Positions 1 to 14,700 of a stretch of DNA of 64,000 nt are shown one piece after another. The translations under genes were made by a program, and so were the position numbers. Origin of the DNA: Podocnemis expansa. Its lineage: Eukaryota > Chordata > Testudines > Podocnemididae. The notes under the pieces are model-generated. The model had not been told where the DNA came from. It saw only the letters and a program-made list of their open reading frames with translations, and did no database searches. Within the stretch, counting starts at the first letter, position 1. The number at the start of each line of letters is the position of its first letter. The stretch spans positions 25,889,015 to 25,953,014 of the forward strand of contig ML682005.1 in NCBI GenBank assembly GCA_007922195.1, read 5' to 3'.

Positions 1-474
1 AGAATGAAGCCAAATTACTGAGCTAAAGATCCCATTTGCCACACACCTGAGCCTTTCACAGTCCAGGACACACACCCTGGACAGGAGAGGCAGTTGTGGT
101 CTGTGTCAAAGCTAGCTCAGAAAAAACTAAGCCACAGAAGATAAATGCAAGGCATAATCATTTGTTTGGCACCTCTTTTCTTTATTTGGGTAACACAAGT
201 GCTGCAATAATAAAATAAGTTTGCTTATTTAAGGGGACAAGTAGGACCAGCTGTGGATGCATCCAAACAGATACACAACGAGAAGCAGAGCTTGGGAAAA
301 GCTTACATGAGATGAAGACCTTTAATAAAAATAAGACTTGTCCCTAGGACTATTGGTCATAAAAAATTACTACATGTACACCACACTGAACACAAACACA
401 AGCCAAGGTAGGGTGAGTTTTTAGTAATACTGCGAGCATGCCATGATATGTATACAGGACAGTCTCATTACTGC

Positions 475-639
475 CATGGTTTTCAAACTTTTTTCCTCAA
501 GATCCAGTTGAAAAACCATCATCTATGCCCTCAATCCAGCAATTACATCTTTGAGCAATGTGTTCCAGTCTTTTGGCGGCAGCAGCAGAGGGTGCCGTGA
601 CCCAGTACTGGGGCCCAACACTAAGTTTGAAAATCACTG
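475..639 (+). mobile_element. hAT-like MITE, family A (CAGTGGTTTTCAAAC ends)
   Basis: Ends ccatggttttcaaac and gtttgaaaatcactg are inverted. The middle carries gcaattacatctttgagcaa. In AFG3L2 intron 6. No clear target duplication. Confidence 0.6.
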
Positions 640-1063
640 CTCTCCTGGAAAGGAAAGGTTTATAAAAGCATATCTAGTGTGGAAACAGATTCTCACCCAT
701 CACTTTCTGTTGAATAGACTACAGGTAATCTGTTCTCCACTTCTACTCCCAACTCCAGCTGTGCAGTTTCCAGATTCCGTTCAAAAGTGTCCACGCTACC
801 AATATTAAACCAGACATAATTCTATAAAAAACCCACAAAAGTATGATCATCACAATGTGAGTAATTTCCTTGAGACACTTCACAATTCATCTAAAGATAA
901 AAACAGAGACAAATCAGCAGCTTAATCTCAGACTAAAAGAATGATTTTACAGGACTAAAATATTTACTTCAGTTGACAAAAAACTATAGTTTTTATTTAC
1001 TGCAAAGTAGAATGAGTTTAGATTTAGTAGGTGCATTTACAAAAACTCATACATCCCCTAAAC

Positions 1064-1346
1064 CAGTGGTTCCCAACCAGCTTCTCATGGGGCCAAAAAT
1101 GGCCCTCAAATCCCCTCCTGCTGGCTGCAGCATGGAGACACTGCCTAAAGACCCAGGTGGAGCATGTTTCCACAGGGGTAAAAGATTGATGCAGGATCCT
1201 TGCTGCAGCCAAAAGGATAGATAGAACAGTGCTCCCATCCCCCTGGCCTGCAGTGGGGAGCACAGCAAAGCACACCCTGCCTAGGTTCTTCAGGACTGTG
1301 AAAATGATACCTGTGGTCCTTGAGCCAGAAAGGATAGGAACCACTC
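1064..1346. mobile_element. hAT-like element with CAGTGGTTCCCAACC end
   Basis: Left end cagtggttcccaaccagc and right end ggataggaaccactc are inverted. Similar octamers CCCTAAAC and CCCTAACT flank it. In AFG3L2 intron 6. Confidence 0.6.
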
Positions 1347-3424
1347 CCCTAACTTATTATGGTAGGACAACTACTTAGGTTTGGCTTTGACCACTGCACT
1401 CATGAAAGCCTTAGGTACCAGTATTTTCATGCATTTTAAACAGGCTTAAATGCTGCCTTTTTTACTTTTTAAAAAGAGGGTGAATTCAGTGAGCAGTACT
1501 AAATAGAAATTAAAATTTTCAAAGGCAAATATATGGCTCATTATGCGTTAGAGACACAGCAAAAGCCCAGCAAATACACAGTGGTCATTTGGCTCTCTGT
1601 AAAAAGCTACTTCACCTGAAGGGGAAGAAGGCTCACCTTCAGGTCTGAAAAGAAAAATAATGTTACTTATCTATATTTGGGCAATGATGTTACAAAATTT
1701 TGTTTGCTATGGCACCAACTATTCACTTGCATCACAGATTAACTGTTATTCCACTGTTCTTGTTAAAAAAAACCTCATACACTTTGGTTTGAAACACTGT
1801 TGCAGCTTGATTTTATTTTAAGGAACATTTTCACGATTTGCCTTTTTCACCATGACTAGCCCTGAGAACTTAATTGACAAAATTATAACTATTAATGGAC
1901 TGAGAAATAAAGACCAATGATGGTTTATAGGTTAATGAGCGTAAGTCACATTAGCTCCACAGTGTAAAAACAAAAAAGTGACAACCATATAATGTTTTAA
2001 GAACAGGGAATGAGGTTTTAGGGATATGGTGCATGATACCTGCCTGCCTAACACTGAATGTGTCTGACAATCTCTGCTGCCATCAAAACCAAACATTTCA
2101 ATAGTTACCAACATCCCCTTTAAGTTTGCTTTGTGTTGCATACACCTAAAATTTCACTGAGCAGTAACAGTTTAGTCTCTGGGCAAAGTGTACATTTCAA
2201 AAAAAACCCAAAAAACATCTTATTGAGGTGTTAGGAGAAGTGGGGATGGTTACTCTGCATGGGAGGGGGGGAATGGAGTTTCACAGTAGAAGCCACCAGT
2301 GGAATAAGAATTTCAGGGGAGTGGGGAAATGGGTAGGTGTTACATGAGGAGCCGTGTGAGCTGGGGTGATGAGGGGAAGTTAGGGTGGGCTCTCAACACT
2401 GGGACCAAGGGGAGCTACTAAGACTTCATGGTGTTGGAAGTGACTCAGCAGTCCCAGGCTGGGAAGGATTTTCAGCAGCCTGCATCTCTCTTGGCAGTGC
2501 AACCACCCCTGGCCCCGGTCTAACAACCCCATTTTCTGCATGCTTCCCTACCCAGTCCCAGGAACCATGGCAGCCACTCCAGCTGTCTCTAGCCTCCATG
2601 TCCCACTCTTGCTTCTCCCCCACCAGCCAGAGCCCTGCCCAGCCTGAGTCACTAACCCAGCCCTTGCAACACCCGCTACAAGTGACACAGGAAGTTAAGT
2701 GCACCACAACACATGTTATGAGTGGAGACTGTCATGCCACAGCTATAAGTGTATGTAATTTACACTGATCATTATTTTAAGCTTCAGGGCCTTCTCTTTG
2801 GATACTTTGGAGCACTTTAACCTGCACTGATGCTCTCATTCTTTACAGTTACAGGGAAGTAGTTCCCAAGAGAGAACTGGAAAATGTTTTACTGAGCTAA
2901 GAGCCATGTTTCTTAAGACAATAGTAAGGAGTCAAAATCTGGATTTATGATTGTCTTCAGTTTTCACTCAGCTAGGGAAGGAATAGGTTTGGCAAATCAT
3001 GAAGAGCCTTTTTATGTACAAGGAACAAAGTTTATTAATAAATAAATGCATGCTGCTGAAGGATTTTCCATAACACATGGGTCACAACATGCTGCACCAT
3101 CTACCAGAGGAAACTACTAGATGCTGAAGCACACAAGTTTCTGAAGGCTTCATGTGTGGACTAGGACGCAGGCAGGAGACAGAAAGGACAAAAGGTTTTA
3201 AATGAATTTTGTAATGTGCCATGATTTTAGCGGCAAAGAACTAAGAGACAGGAAAATAAAATTGTCAGCCAATTAAAAGTAAACCTATTATGTGTTAAAA
3301 CATTTAAAGTAATACAGAATGGTTATAGACAGACCAACTGTTCTGCAGCAATTTTTCATGATAAATGAAGATAGCTCTGCTGCCTCCCATAATATATTTA
3401 TCCATATTAAAAACTAAAATTTAC

Positions 3425-3499
3425 CCCCTCAGCAGGAGACATTCCCGGGGTGAAGACCACTCTAACAAAGCGCTTGTTCACTACTTCTAGTCTGTCCAC
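3425..3499 (-). CDS. AFG3L2: AFG3L2 coding exon 6 (intermembrane-space domain)
   Basis: 75 nt, 25 codons, phase 0 at both ends; acceptor AG at 3500-3501 and donor GTAAAT at 3419-3424. It encodes [19 protein letters not shown] followed by MSPAEG. The next exon, expected to start near QYVWFNIGS, was looked for down to base 1 and not found, so the gene continues outside the window. Confidence 0.94.
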
Positions 3500-5706
3500 C
3501 TGCAAGAGGAAGAAAAACACATTTTAAAATGAGCTATATGTTATGGTCCTGATTTACTGCTGGTGTAACAGGTTGCAATTTCATGATTAGAATGGAGTTG
3601 TATCTGCTTATGCCAAAGATTTGGTTCCATATCTTTTGTTAAACCAATAGCAGCAGCAACGTTAAGACTGAAATTACCTTGGAGTTGAAGCTACAATTAA
3701 GACTGAGGTGGCCATTCTATCAAACCCATCAGCTTAGTCACTTAGATGTCAACATTTTGTTATTTGTCATTCCAAAAGATGAATTATTTAAACTTTAAAA
3801 ATTTAGAGTGCTTCTCATTTATGCAAGTGGAAGCAGTAGTCCACCTCATCTTTAATTCACAAGTCAAACAGCTTTGTTTGAAAGCTTCAAAATGTATATA
3901 TTCCTAATCCTTTTGAGGAATGCATGGTGCCAAGTCTGACTTCATTATGTTAAAGTAAAAATATTTCTGTTCTTGAAACACCTTACACCATGAAAAACCA
4001 ATCTGTATTCACTTTGCTGCATTTATTTCTGTTACTGGATATGCAAACAAACAGAAGGACCCAAATTTTCAAATACAATAATTTAAACAGGATGCCCAAA
4101 TCTCATATTTCAACAGTCAGATACACAAGTCTCAATGAACGAACAGCAGCAAAGACTACTGCATTAGAAAGGAGGATTGAATGATCTAGTAAAGCTTTTT
4201 GTCACAGGAGAGGTCTAAATCAAATTACTATAAGATGTGTGCAAAACTTGGTTGAAAGATCATAAAGAACAGCTATCAATGGTTCAGCTAAACTGAAGCA
4301 AAGCAGTGAAACACTCATCTAGGGAGGTCTCTCAGAAATTTGTCCTGAGTCTGGCACTATTCCATATTTTTACTAGTTACTTGAACAATGGAATGGGAAG
4401 TATGTTTATAAACAATCTGCACAGACATCAAGTTGGAAGGAGTCTTAAACACTTTGGAGTTTGGGATTAGAATTCAAAAATGATCTTGACAAATTAAATG
4501 ATTAGTTTGACATCAACAAGATGAAATTCAATAAAGACACAAAAATCAAATACACAAAGGGCAGGCAGTTTTACTATTGAAAGGTATCTAAGGGCTATAA
4601 TGGATCAGAAATTGCTTATCAATCAACAGTGTGATGCAGTTATAAAAAAGGCTAATATTCTGGGTGTGAATTAACAGGAGTGTTGTACATAAGGTACGGG
4701 AAAAAACCACCCTACTCTATTCAGCATTTGAGACACCTCAGGCAGAGCACAGCGCCTTGTGTTTTGAGGAAGCTGTAGATAAACTGGAGAGAATCCGAAG
4801 GACTATAACAAAAATAAGTTTAGAAAACCATACCTATAAGGAAAGGTTTAGGCTTGGAACAGAATTTTTAATCTTGAGAACAGAAGACTCATTCAGCTCT
4901 TGGTAACAGTCTTCAAATATGATAAAGGCTGTTATAAAGAGGAGGAGGATTGATTATTCTCCATGTCTACTCAAAGGACAAGTAATCTGCAGCAAGGGAA
5001 ATTTAGGGTTAGATATTAAGAAAAACTTTCCAAATATAGGTATAGTTAAAACTATAAGTAGGTATACTTATTCACGTCTCAGAACATGAGGCTAGACTCT
5101 ATGACCTTTTGAAGTCCCTTCCAGTCTTATGCTTCTATGACATCTCAGTACAAGTATCCAAATACCAGATTAAAGCATCCTATTGGAGCACCTAAGTTTG
5201 AAAATTGGGTTCAAATCATGAAATATCCAATTGTAGAACCATAAGAACACTGAAATAGTGATTTAATTGCATACCTATAGAAAAAACTGCCTTGCACTTT
5301 GTGTGTGTGTGAAGTTACTGACCCCACATTTGTGGAAACTCAAAAACAAGTTAGGCTCCCCCTCCTGTATAATCAAGTTGAACTAAACTAAATTCAAACC
5401 ACTACCTGAATACAACAGTAAGGTTAAAAGTTTCAATACAAGAAATCTTGGAAACTCAGAAGTTACATTCCTAAGGCAATTTAATTCTGCACCTACCACA
5501 TTACAGAAAATGTAAGATCACTTATTTAAACATCTATCTTACACACACCTTGTGCCCAATGCACCATATTAATAGTGGAATAGAAACTGTAAATACAAAA
5601 CAGAAAGCTGAAATCTAGGCAGCTTAAAAATTGAGTCAGTGGTAATTTAAAGATACCATACCTGCCCCCAATTCCCAATCTGTGCTTCTGCAATTATTTC
5701 CCTTTG

Positions 5707-5737
<31 letters not shown>

Positions 5738-8700
5738 AAAACCTCTCCCCCATGCTGTCACATACACATAGACTATACAGAAGAAACAATGAAACTGGCT
5801 AAATACAAAGTGTTGTTGAATACACTGGGTATATATGCCTCAAAGGCTGGCAGGCAAGCTCAGATTTAGTAAACTTATTTATTTATTTATTTTAAACGAT
5901 CTAGATTCCATGGATGGTTTTCATTACACCTGACAGTGTCCTTACAAGAGTCATTTTAAACTAAGTATCTTACCACTTTGACTGAGTGAACCATTTGAGT
6001 ATTTATTACACTTTGTGGTTCCCCTGTTCTAAAACAATTTGCTTTAGCATATTTGGAGACACTTAAAAAGGAATGGGAGGGGGGATTCTTTTCTGTTTTG
6101 AACACTGTCTGAACATTTCACCTATTGAGGTATTTAGCCTTCTCTGTTCTCTTGGTTTAATATAATAAGACTTTCAGAATGCTCTTCTGAAATGAGCATT
6201 CTGCTTGGTTCAGTATAATAACCAAGTGCCCCTTTTAACTGAATTAAAACTCCCTTACTGGTAGGCTCAGCAGGATTCAATTTAAATCAATGTATGTTGC
6301 TAAATATCCATCAGCTGACTCTGAAGTTAATAAAAAAATCCATCCTCAACAATCATGAGTGCAGCCTCCCCACAATCATTGCCAGCACAAGGTTTGAGTG
6401 TCATAGTCCTGATGCAGGAAAGGGAGTCCTCTCCCACCCCACTCTCTCACCGAACAGCAAGGAGCAAGCAAGCTGTTCCTGGGCTGTAGCCATTCAACAA
6501 CAGGATGCCTTGCCCTGCAGCACGCACCTCAACTTTAGGCACAGCTGTCCCTGCACCTTATGCCAAAAGGTATTGGGTGTCACTAGCCCTATGACCATGC
6601 ATGTATAGCTGTGCTGTCATGGCTCTGTTCACTAAGTCACTCACAAGCCTCAAGTGTGGGAGCGGTCTCAGATCAGGCATTTTTCAGTAGCAGAGTGGCC
6701 TCCTCATTGCAGTCCTGCGGGGCAAGGGCAGGTGTCTCTGCTCCAGCAGGTCAGGACTGTACCACACCTTACACCTAGGTGTTTTAGGATCCCCAATAAT
6801 ACAGGTAGCCTCTCCCAGACCCACTGTCAGCACTGTCCCAACCCCAAACCTAGTCTCCCCTTAACTTCCTGGAACCAAAAGTGTTAACAATACATAGATA
6901 ATATATTACAATATTACATTGAGATATTACTACAAAATAAGCCAAATTCTCCCAAGCCTATCAGTTACCTTTGCTGGTATCTTTCACAGAGCTTTTTGTA
7001 CACAAGAAGTGACGCTACTCATTTGCTGCTGCCCATTCTAACTATTTCTCATTTCATTATTCCTCATACCTACTCACCGTTCCTTTAGAAAGGTAATTAT
7101 TGACAAAATCTTTCCATGTGATTTCCTTCCCAGTGCTTCTGAAGAAAATTAAATACCCAAGAACAGACCAGACGAGAGTCCCACCGATGAAGTAAAGCCG
7201 AAATTCTTTGTCATCCCATGGAATGTCACCCTAGAATACAGAAAGAAGGAAAACAATTATTTTTTTAAATCTTCCTAATGCAGTGAATGCACGCAAAAAG
7301 AACAGCTATCACATGAGCATCTGATGGTTGCTTCCAGGGTTCACCAGGGAAGCAAAAAGGTAAATTGAATTAAGATTGCCAAGATACCATACTTTTATAT
7401 TCAAAAGACAAGATGGTGTCATTTTGACAATAATGCCTTTTATCAGAGGATCATAAAGTGCTTAAGCACTTTAGACAACCTGAAAGCTAACCAATTGAAG
7501 TTATTCACTCAAGATATTCACTCCTGTTCCAAGTTTTCCTGACATTTGTCATTTTACAATCATGCCCCCCCAAAAGTTTCATTTTCTGCCACTGCTGAGT
7601 ATGAGACCCAAAACATGAAAAGAGAAAACTGATTAGCCTACACAGAAGAAACTGTAGCTGTGTCTTCACTAATGGTGGCAAATTCATCGCTGTCAGATTG
7701 ATTTATCTGGATTGATTGAGCAGAAGTGAAGACCTGCTCAATCGATGCAGAAATCCATATGGTAAAGTCCCCTCCACCAAAAGTACAGTAATGCATCAAC
7801 AGGTATGCATTTCCCATCCGTGCAGCGTAGCAGAATGGACTTTACAAAGTCACTGCAAATTATGCAAGATACTCTACATAGTTTGAGTAACTCCCATTGT
7901 CTGCTGCCATGTTTGCCTGTTAAATATAGGCCAGACCTGTGATTATACACAAGGTACTGTCAAACAAACCCAGCAAAGAAACTGAAAATAGATATAATAT
8001 TTCTACACTTAGTTATTATAATCCTGGGTGTTTTGTTTAATGGTGTCTATAAAATCCAAGAAAAGCTGTGTTTATGGCAACTGTTTGTCCAAGGCCAAAA
8101 AAAAATCACTGATTTTGCCTACATTCACTGAATGTACCAAACTTTATGAAAAGTATTATCAGTTTGATCTACTGAACAGTATAGTACCTTAAATCATTCT
8201 CCCCGATAATACATTTAAAGTCAACAACATACACTCAAAGCATAGCTATAAATACACTAAGCATCAGGAGTGTCCTTGCCCTGGGGCAAGACCCGGGGCC
8301 CAGATTCCGCCCCCCTGGGACCCACCCCTGCCCCGATCCAGAACTATGTTCCCTCTAAGCTGGGTGCATGTGCATGCGCATGCAGGTCATGAAACCTGCG
8401 CACACAACAAAATACAGCATGCACAAAAAAAAAATTCAACAGTGCTAATATTTTTATACTACTTTAAGAAGGCGGATTCAAGTAGCATATTTCAAATAAG
8501 GTTTTGTAACTTATAAAATCATTTCCATCACCAGATCAAAATCAAATTTAGATATTATTTCCATCATATGCACTTGCTTCATTGTGCTGACAAGTCTGAC
8601 CATACTCACTGGAGAGCGCACAAATTTGGGCATCGATTCTGAAAATTTGCACAAATGGATTTTTTTGTGCACACAGCCTATTAAAAATTAGAGGGAACAT

Positions 8701-11700
8701 TGATCCATAGTAGGGGCCATGGGCTCTTGCTGCTGCCTGCCTGGCCCTTCATCCCTGGCTAGGGATGGGTGAGACAGTGGCTGCTGCGGGCGGCCTGACC
8801 CGGGAGAGGCAAGTGCCATCGCAGCTGGTCCAGACCTAGATACCCGCCAGAGCTGGGGCTGGGAAAGAATGGGGCACCGGTGCCAGGACTCGCAGCATGT
8901 GCACCATGTGTCAGGTGCCAGTGACACTCCTGCTAAGCGTGTACTTGTGACTTTCTGGAAGACATTCTTTAATTGGTTCACCACACTGTTTATATAAGGT
9001 AAGCTGGTGCCATAAAACAATGTGTTTTAGAGTGAATACCTTCTGCAACCTGGCCCTCCATCCACTGTCTTCCTTCTTGCCACCTCTTCTTCCACCTCCT
9101 CCTCCTCCTCCTGCACCACCACCTCCACTGTTACTCTCAGAAGATCGCTGGGCATCAATTTGCTTTGCTTCTACAAAAGAGAAGCAGACAGACACATTCA
9201 TAATATTTTATTTCTTAACAGAAATCTCTGACTAACAAGGATCTTCTCTTCATATTGTAATTAAATGAAAGCATTTCTGAAGAACAAAACTAGCCCTAAA
9301 TAAGTTCACCAATACAAAGCATCTTGGAAATCAGTTACAAAATATGATCCGATGAAGAATCACACTCTTTTTTGTTTTCCTTCTCAAACAAAATATTGTG
9401 AAGTAGCCTCCTCTTTAATCAATAGATCACCATATCATACAAGTGCAATCAAGTGGAGCCCCACTATGTTTCTTCCTCCCCACTTCTCCTGGTAGCCAAG
9501 AACTGAATATAAAAAATTCCCTAGATATGGCCCCTCCAGAACATGGAGATGTACTGGCTGGGCAATGTGGGGAAGATTCGAACTAACTGTCTCCACTTGC
9601 AAAAAATGGAGGACGTTTTCAGGGCTGTCAGTCTGTAACCCATTACCAGCATTAAGTATCATCTGACTAAAACTCCATTGGATGTCTAAGCCTATATGTC
9701 ATTATTTCATTCTATGTTCAGGAAGCATTTAAAATATAATATGAAGTCTGGTGTGACCCCTTAGCTGTAAGGCACTGCAATAGAATTCTGGGAATCACAA
9801 TACATGAACTCAGAGCTGTAGCTCTATGCTGGTCACCCTCCTCACAGTAACCACTGCAGCATTACCACCTGTCATCTTGTAATCCGCCCCTTATGTACAT
9901 CTATCACTATGATAACCAAGTGGTTGCTGCTATCAATAGTTTTCCCATCTTCTGGCCTACATACACACCTGAGCAAGGAAATCTATGGGACTGAGACTGC
10001 CAGTCCTCCCTTCAAGCAATGGCCTTCACTCAGCTATTGCTGGGGCCCCACCCAATGTTCCCTCTAATTCTTCATAGGCTGTGCATGCAAAAAATTTCTT
10101 GTGTGCAAGTTTTAGGAGCCAGTGTCCAAATTTGTGTGCACAACAGTGAGTGTGGTCAAACTTGTGAGTGCAATGAAGTAAGTGTGTATGATTCAAATAA
10201 TATCTAAATTTGATTTTGATCTGGTGATGGAAATGATTTTATAAATTACAAAACCTTATTTGAAACATGTCACTTGAAATCACCTTCTTAAAAGTAGCAT
10301 AAAAATGTTTTTTCAACACACCTGCGCACTTTATTTTGTTGTGTATGTGGATTTCACAACCTGTGTGCGTGCGCACCGCTTAGAGGGAACACAGGCCCCA
10401 CTCTCTGAACAGTGATTCTCTGTTTGCTTCCTGCTCAAACAATAGATATTTTGACCCGATCTGAGAAAGGCTCAGAAAGCTAGGTATGCAGCACCATCCA
10501 CTAAGGGCACTGAACATATACCCTAAAATACCAGGTTGGGAGGGGCATAACATGGAGCAAAAAATGACTTCAAAGTCTAGATGCCATGTGGAACTGAAAA
10601 GGCTTTAATGCAGCCTGTAGTTTCAGAGTCAACGTGGAGAATGGTTTCCACAACCATCTAACATGAATGCATCAGTCATATAGTAACACTATAAATATCC
10701 TAAAGCAGGGGTCGCAAACTTGCAGTCCCTGAAGTTACTTCCTGCAGGCCGCAATGACATTTGGAATTTCTCAAATAATTGATAACACAAAAGTTAGTGT
10801 GTTTGTTTATTTACTCTTTGTCTTCCTGATGACAGCTCCATTTTGAACGAAAGGGGTTCTTTCTTTCTTATTCTTGGCATCCCCCCCCCCCCATTTTGAC
10901 TATACTTTGTATTGTTGTATGAAAAGGTTTCAGTGGTGCAGCTCTCAGGCTAACATACTAGTCCTCTGGTGGCCCTTGCAGTGATTTGTGTTTGAGACCC
11001 CTGTCCTAAAGCAAAGCTTGAATTAGGAACTGTTTCTTTGTACCTTTTGTTTCTCCGGGTGTTCCTTCGGATTCATTAGTTTTCTTCCCATTAGGAAAAT
11101 ACTTTTCAAATCCTGTTGAGAGAACACATTATAAGCACCTGATATACTTTTAGCTATAAATCCTTTTCTGAAGATGAATACTCAAAAATGATGAGCATAA
11201 GTATTATGTATTTATCACCCTGCACCACTGACGTGAGTAATTTTTACATAAGGCTGAAGAACAAACTATGATATTCAGCAGGAAGTATTTGGTTTATTTA
11301 GACCAAAGATATTTACTTACAAGTTTCTATTCTCTTATTAATTTAACACCAATACAAAGTCAAACTGCCCTTCTAATGAAGGACAGAAGCTGTGTTTGAT
11401 AAGGTACTGGGAAAAAAAGACCTAGAAAAAAGTGCTGTACAAGAAGCCTGCCTTTTAACTACCAACTCTTTTCCAGTACTCACCCTCAAGTAATGGAAGG
11501 TGCAAAAAGTAAAGAGTATAGAAAAAGTTAGCCGAAGTTGCACCAACCACCTGAACATGTCCTTCTTCCTAATCACTTGTGCACCAGTTATGCAACTACA
11601 CACACACACTGAGCATTAGTCTTGTATACTCTTCCTAGCTATCTAGCAACAACTATGTACATATATGATATTTACTTTAAGTGCACTACCAATGTCTAAA

Positions 11701-14700
11701 TTCTATTATACACACTATGTATGGGTCAAATCTTTATGCATCAAGAACCCAACTTGTGCAGGTAGAAAATGAACATTTATAGCACTATTTTATTAATAAT
11801 TCATCATAGCTTTATAGTTCACAAACAAAGTAATAAATCATGGATATACAAAAGCCTTCTTAACTGAGAGATGCACTGTAAACACGTCAGAAACCTGAAG
11901 ATCAGTTTAAATTGCAAATAGTTATCTTTAATAGTAGGTGTAATCTGCAGATCTCAACATGCTCCATCTTGCTATCAAGGCCATTTTATGTTGGAACCTG
12001 ATGTTTCTAAGGGCAATGAGTCCAAATGAAATGTGACAGCAGTCCTCATTAAAGACTTAGTGAGCTGCATTTCAGTCACCCTTACTAAGTTTAATTACCT
12101 TTAGGAGGCTGGGAGAAGAGCCTTCCGTAAACAGCAACTACACTTGCAAAGATGGTATTTTTGTTTGTAGTCACTCTGCCGGTAACTTGTTCATGGAGCT
12201 GAAAGATAAAGTACAAATACCATTAGGCAACAAGAAAGCATTACACATATTATCAATCAAACTCTTTAAAAAAAAAAAAATCTTTAGAGGACACCAGTCA
12301 TTACACAGCACGTTGGAAGATTCTTTTTTCCACCCTAATGTAGTAAGAACTGCTGTGGATGTGAGCAGAGAAAATGAAAAATTACAAGAAAGTTAAAAAG
12401 TAGTTGTATGGTTTTCTGAAAAAAGGCAAGCTTGTTACCTTTGCCGTACAAATCTAGAATCGTTTCCCAGCAACAGTGGAGATAGGGGCACATAATAGTG
12501 CACAAAAATGTCTTATGAAATAATTACATATGGTACACTGTACAGGTATTTAGCTTTACACTTATGTTTCCCACAATCGTAAACACGGGATATAAAGTAT
12601 GATGATTTAAAGATTATTGATACTAACTAAAATGTATTTTTCACATCAGCTAATGGGTACTGAGGCACAGCAACGGAGCCTGGCTGGTCAGGTGTGATGA
12701 TGTGGTATGTTCTTAGATACGGCATGAATTTCTATGAGAAAAATCTAGATTTTTCGTCTCTCCAGAAGGGATCTATTTGAGGTCTAAGACAAAGTTGCAG
12801 TAAGACAGTGGTTGGAACCAAGAAGCCCAACTGAAGAAGGCTCACAGCAGAGCTAAGCTTTTGTATAGTTTAGGATCTATTTACAGCAGATTCATGAAGT
12901 TCACATTACGCTAACTGAAGCACATTTCAGGTCTGCTGGGTTCTAGATTCCAGAGTTCAGTGGAAAGGACGTATTTTAAACCATTTTAATTCTTAAGATA
13001 ATTTGTTTTAAGTTGAAACATATTTCTAGGATAACAGTCCTTAAAACTTTCAAAGTATACTGAATAAAATACAATCTTATAACAATGTGGAATTCCCTTT
13101 TTCTCCCAGACAAACTATACATTATGGATATGATTCAAATTTACCTGATTCCTGGAGTTTAAGTTTTATGTAGTTTAGTTATTTAAACTAATCTTTCTCC
13201 TGAGAATCACTGCTCAAAAGTTTTTCATTGAAGATCATTGTCTACCCCCAACCCCACTTCCCTGTTTCAAAGAAGCACTCAATCCTTTTATGCTCCTGAA
13301 TTGGAGGGAACTGCCAGATGTGAACTAGCTTGACATTGGGTGACTCAGCAGAAATAACTGGGCATAGATCTAGCATGATGATCATTGTCAAGATCAAGCA
13401 TGGCCGAACTGCAGCTCAGGAACCACATATGGCTCTTGAATGAAAAACTGTGGCTCCCAGAAGAACATCAGCAAATCAATTTAGGAAAGCAGCCCAGCCT
13501 AGGAGTTCAGGAGGCAGAAGTGCGGCATAGTCAGAATTTTAAAAAACCTCACCACTAGCCTGCAGTCTTCTACATTGAGCAGCAGCTAAGTTTTTACTGT
13601 ATAGGCCTAATTTTCATGTTAACATCAAGCAGTTATTAGAATCTGACACGAATAGGATCAATATTTGTTCTCATTTTTATGATAAAATTAAAACACAATG
13701 AATTTTAAACTTAGTGATTTTGGAGTCGGTAAAAGTATATGGCTATAGGCCTCAGTGCAGCTCTCGAAGGTTTAATAATCAACTTGTGTGGCTCTGGTCA
13801 AGATCCTATCATCTTGACTCTGCTGGACTTCTGAAGGAAAGCTCAGTGTTAACAATATTAAGAACTACACTGTGTTTCAATTATACTGACCATAAAACAG
13901 ACTTTCTACTTGCCCTTTTTGGTGGCAGCCAAACAGAAATATGCGAGTTACTTAAAATAACTCAAGTACCTGCATTCTGACCTCCCTACTGCTAGCCCTT
14001 TGACTACATCTGGTGTCTCAAACTCAAATCACCACAAGGGCCGCATGAGGGCTAGCACGTTAGCCTGATGGCTGCACCACTGAAACCTTTTCATACAACA
14101 GTACTGCAAACCTCGGTAACAACAGTGTCATTGCAGGTCCCAGAAAACAGCTTTAGGGGTCGCATGTGGCCCACTGGCCGCACGCTGCGACCCCTTGACT
14201 ACACTGAGTTGAAGTGAGGGACCTCCCTTCAACTCAGTGCTAACCTCAGTTGCCAGGGTGATGTCTAGAGATCAGCCTCCTGACTGGCCTAGCAGGAGAC
14301 CCAATCAGTCCAGCAGGAAGGTTAAACTGACAGTTGCGGACTTGCCGCTTCAGTGAAGAATAGCCCAGTACAAATAAGTATCTGGAAGAGGCTCTAAGGG
14401 AAAGTGGCAAATCTCTGTGGCCAACAAAGGGCTACAGCAATTTATATGCATCTCACAAATAAAGAAGTGGTAAAAGAAACAGCAGTGAAACGTGAAAAAA
14501 TTACAACAATCAAGGAGTGCTGTGGCACTTTTAAAGACTAACAAAATTTGTTGCAGAGATAAGCATCTGACAAAGTGAGATTTTCTCCCACAAAAGCTTA
14601 ATAGAAACTCCAGTAGGTATAATGTCCCCCCTGGCCTAAAGCCTAGCAGTTTCTGCTTCACTTTTCCTTCTGAACGCCACCCCACTTCTTTTTAAAGGGA

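Noticed and set aside
2385..2768. 127-codon plus-strand frame with an overlapping minus frame
   Set aside because: Compositionally odd (Ser/Pro/Gln) and open on both strands; lies in AFG3L2 intron 6 without splice support.
9020..9235. Plus-strand proline-rich open frame
   Set aside because: It is the antisense of the Gly-rich AFG3L2 exon 4; the Pro run is only the complement of GGN codons.
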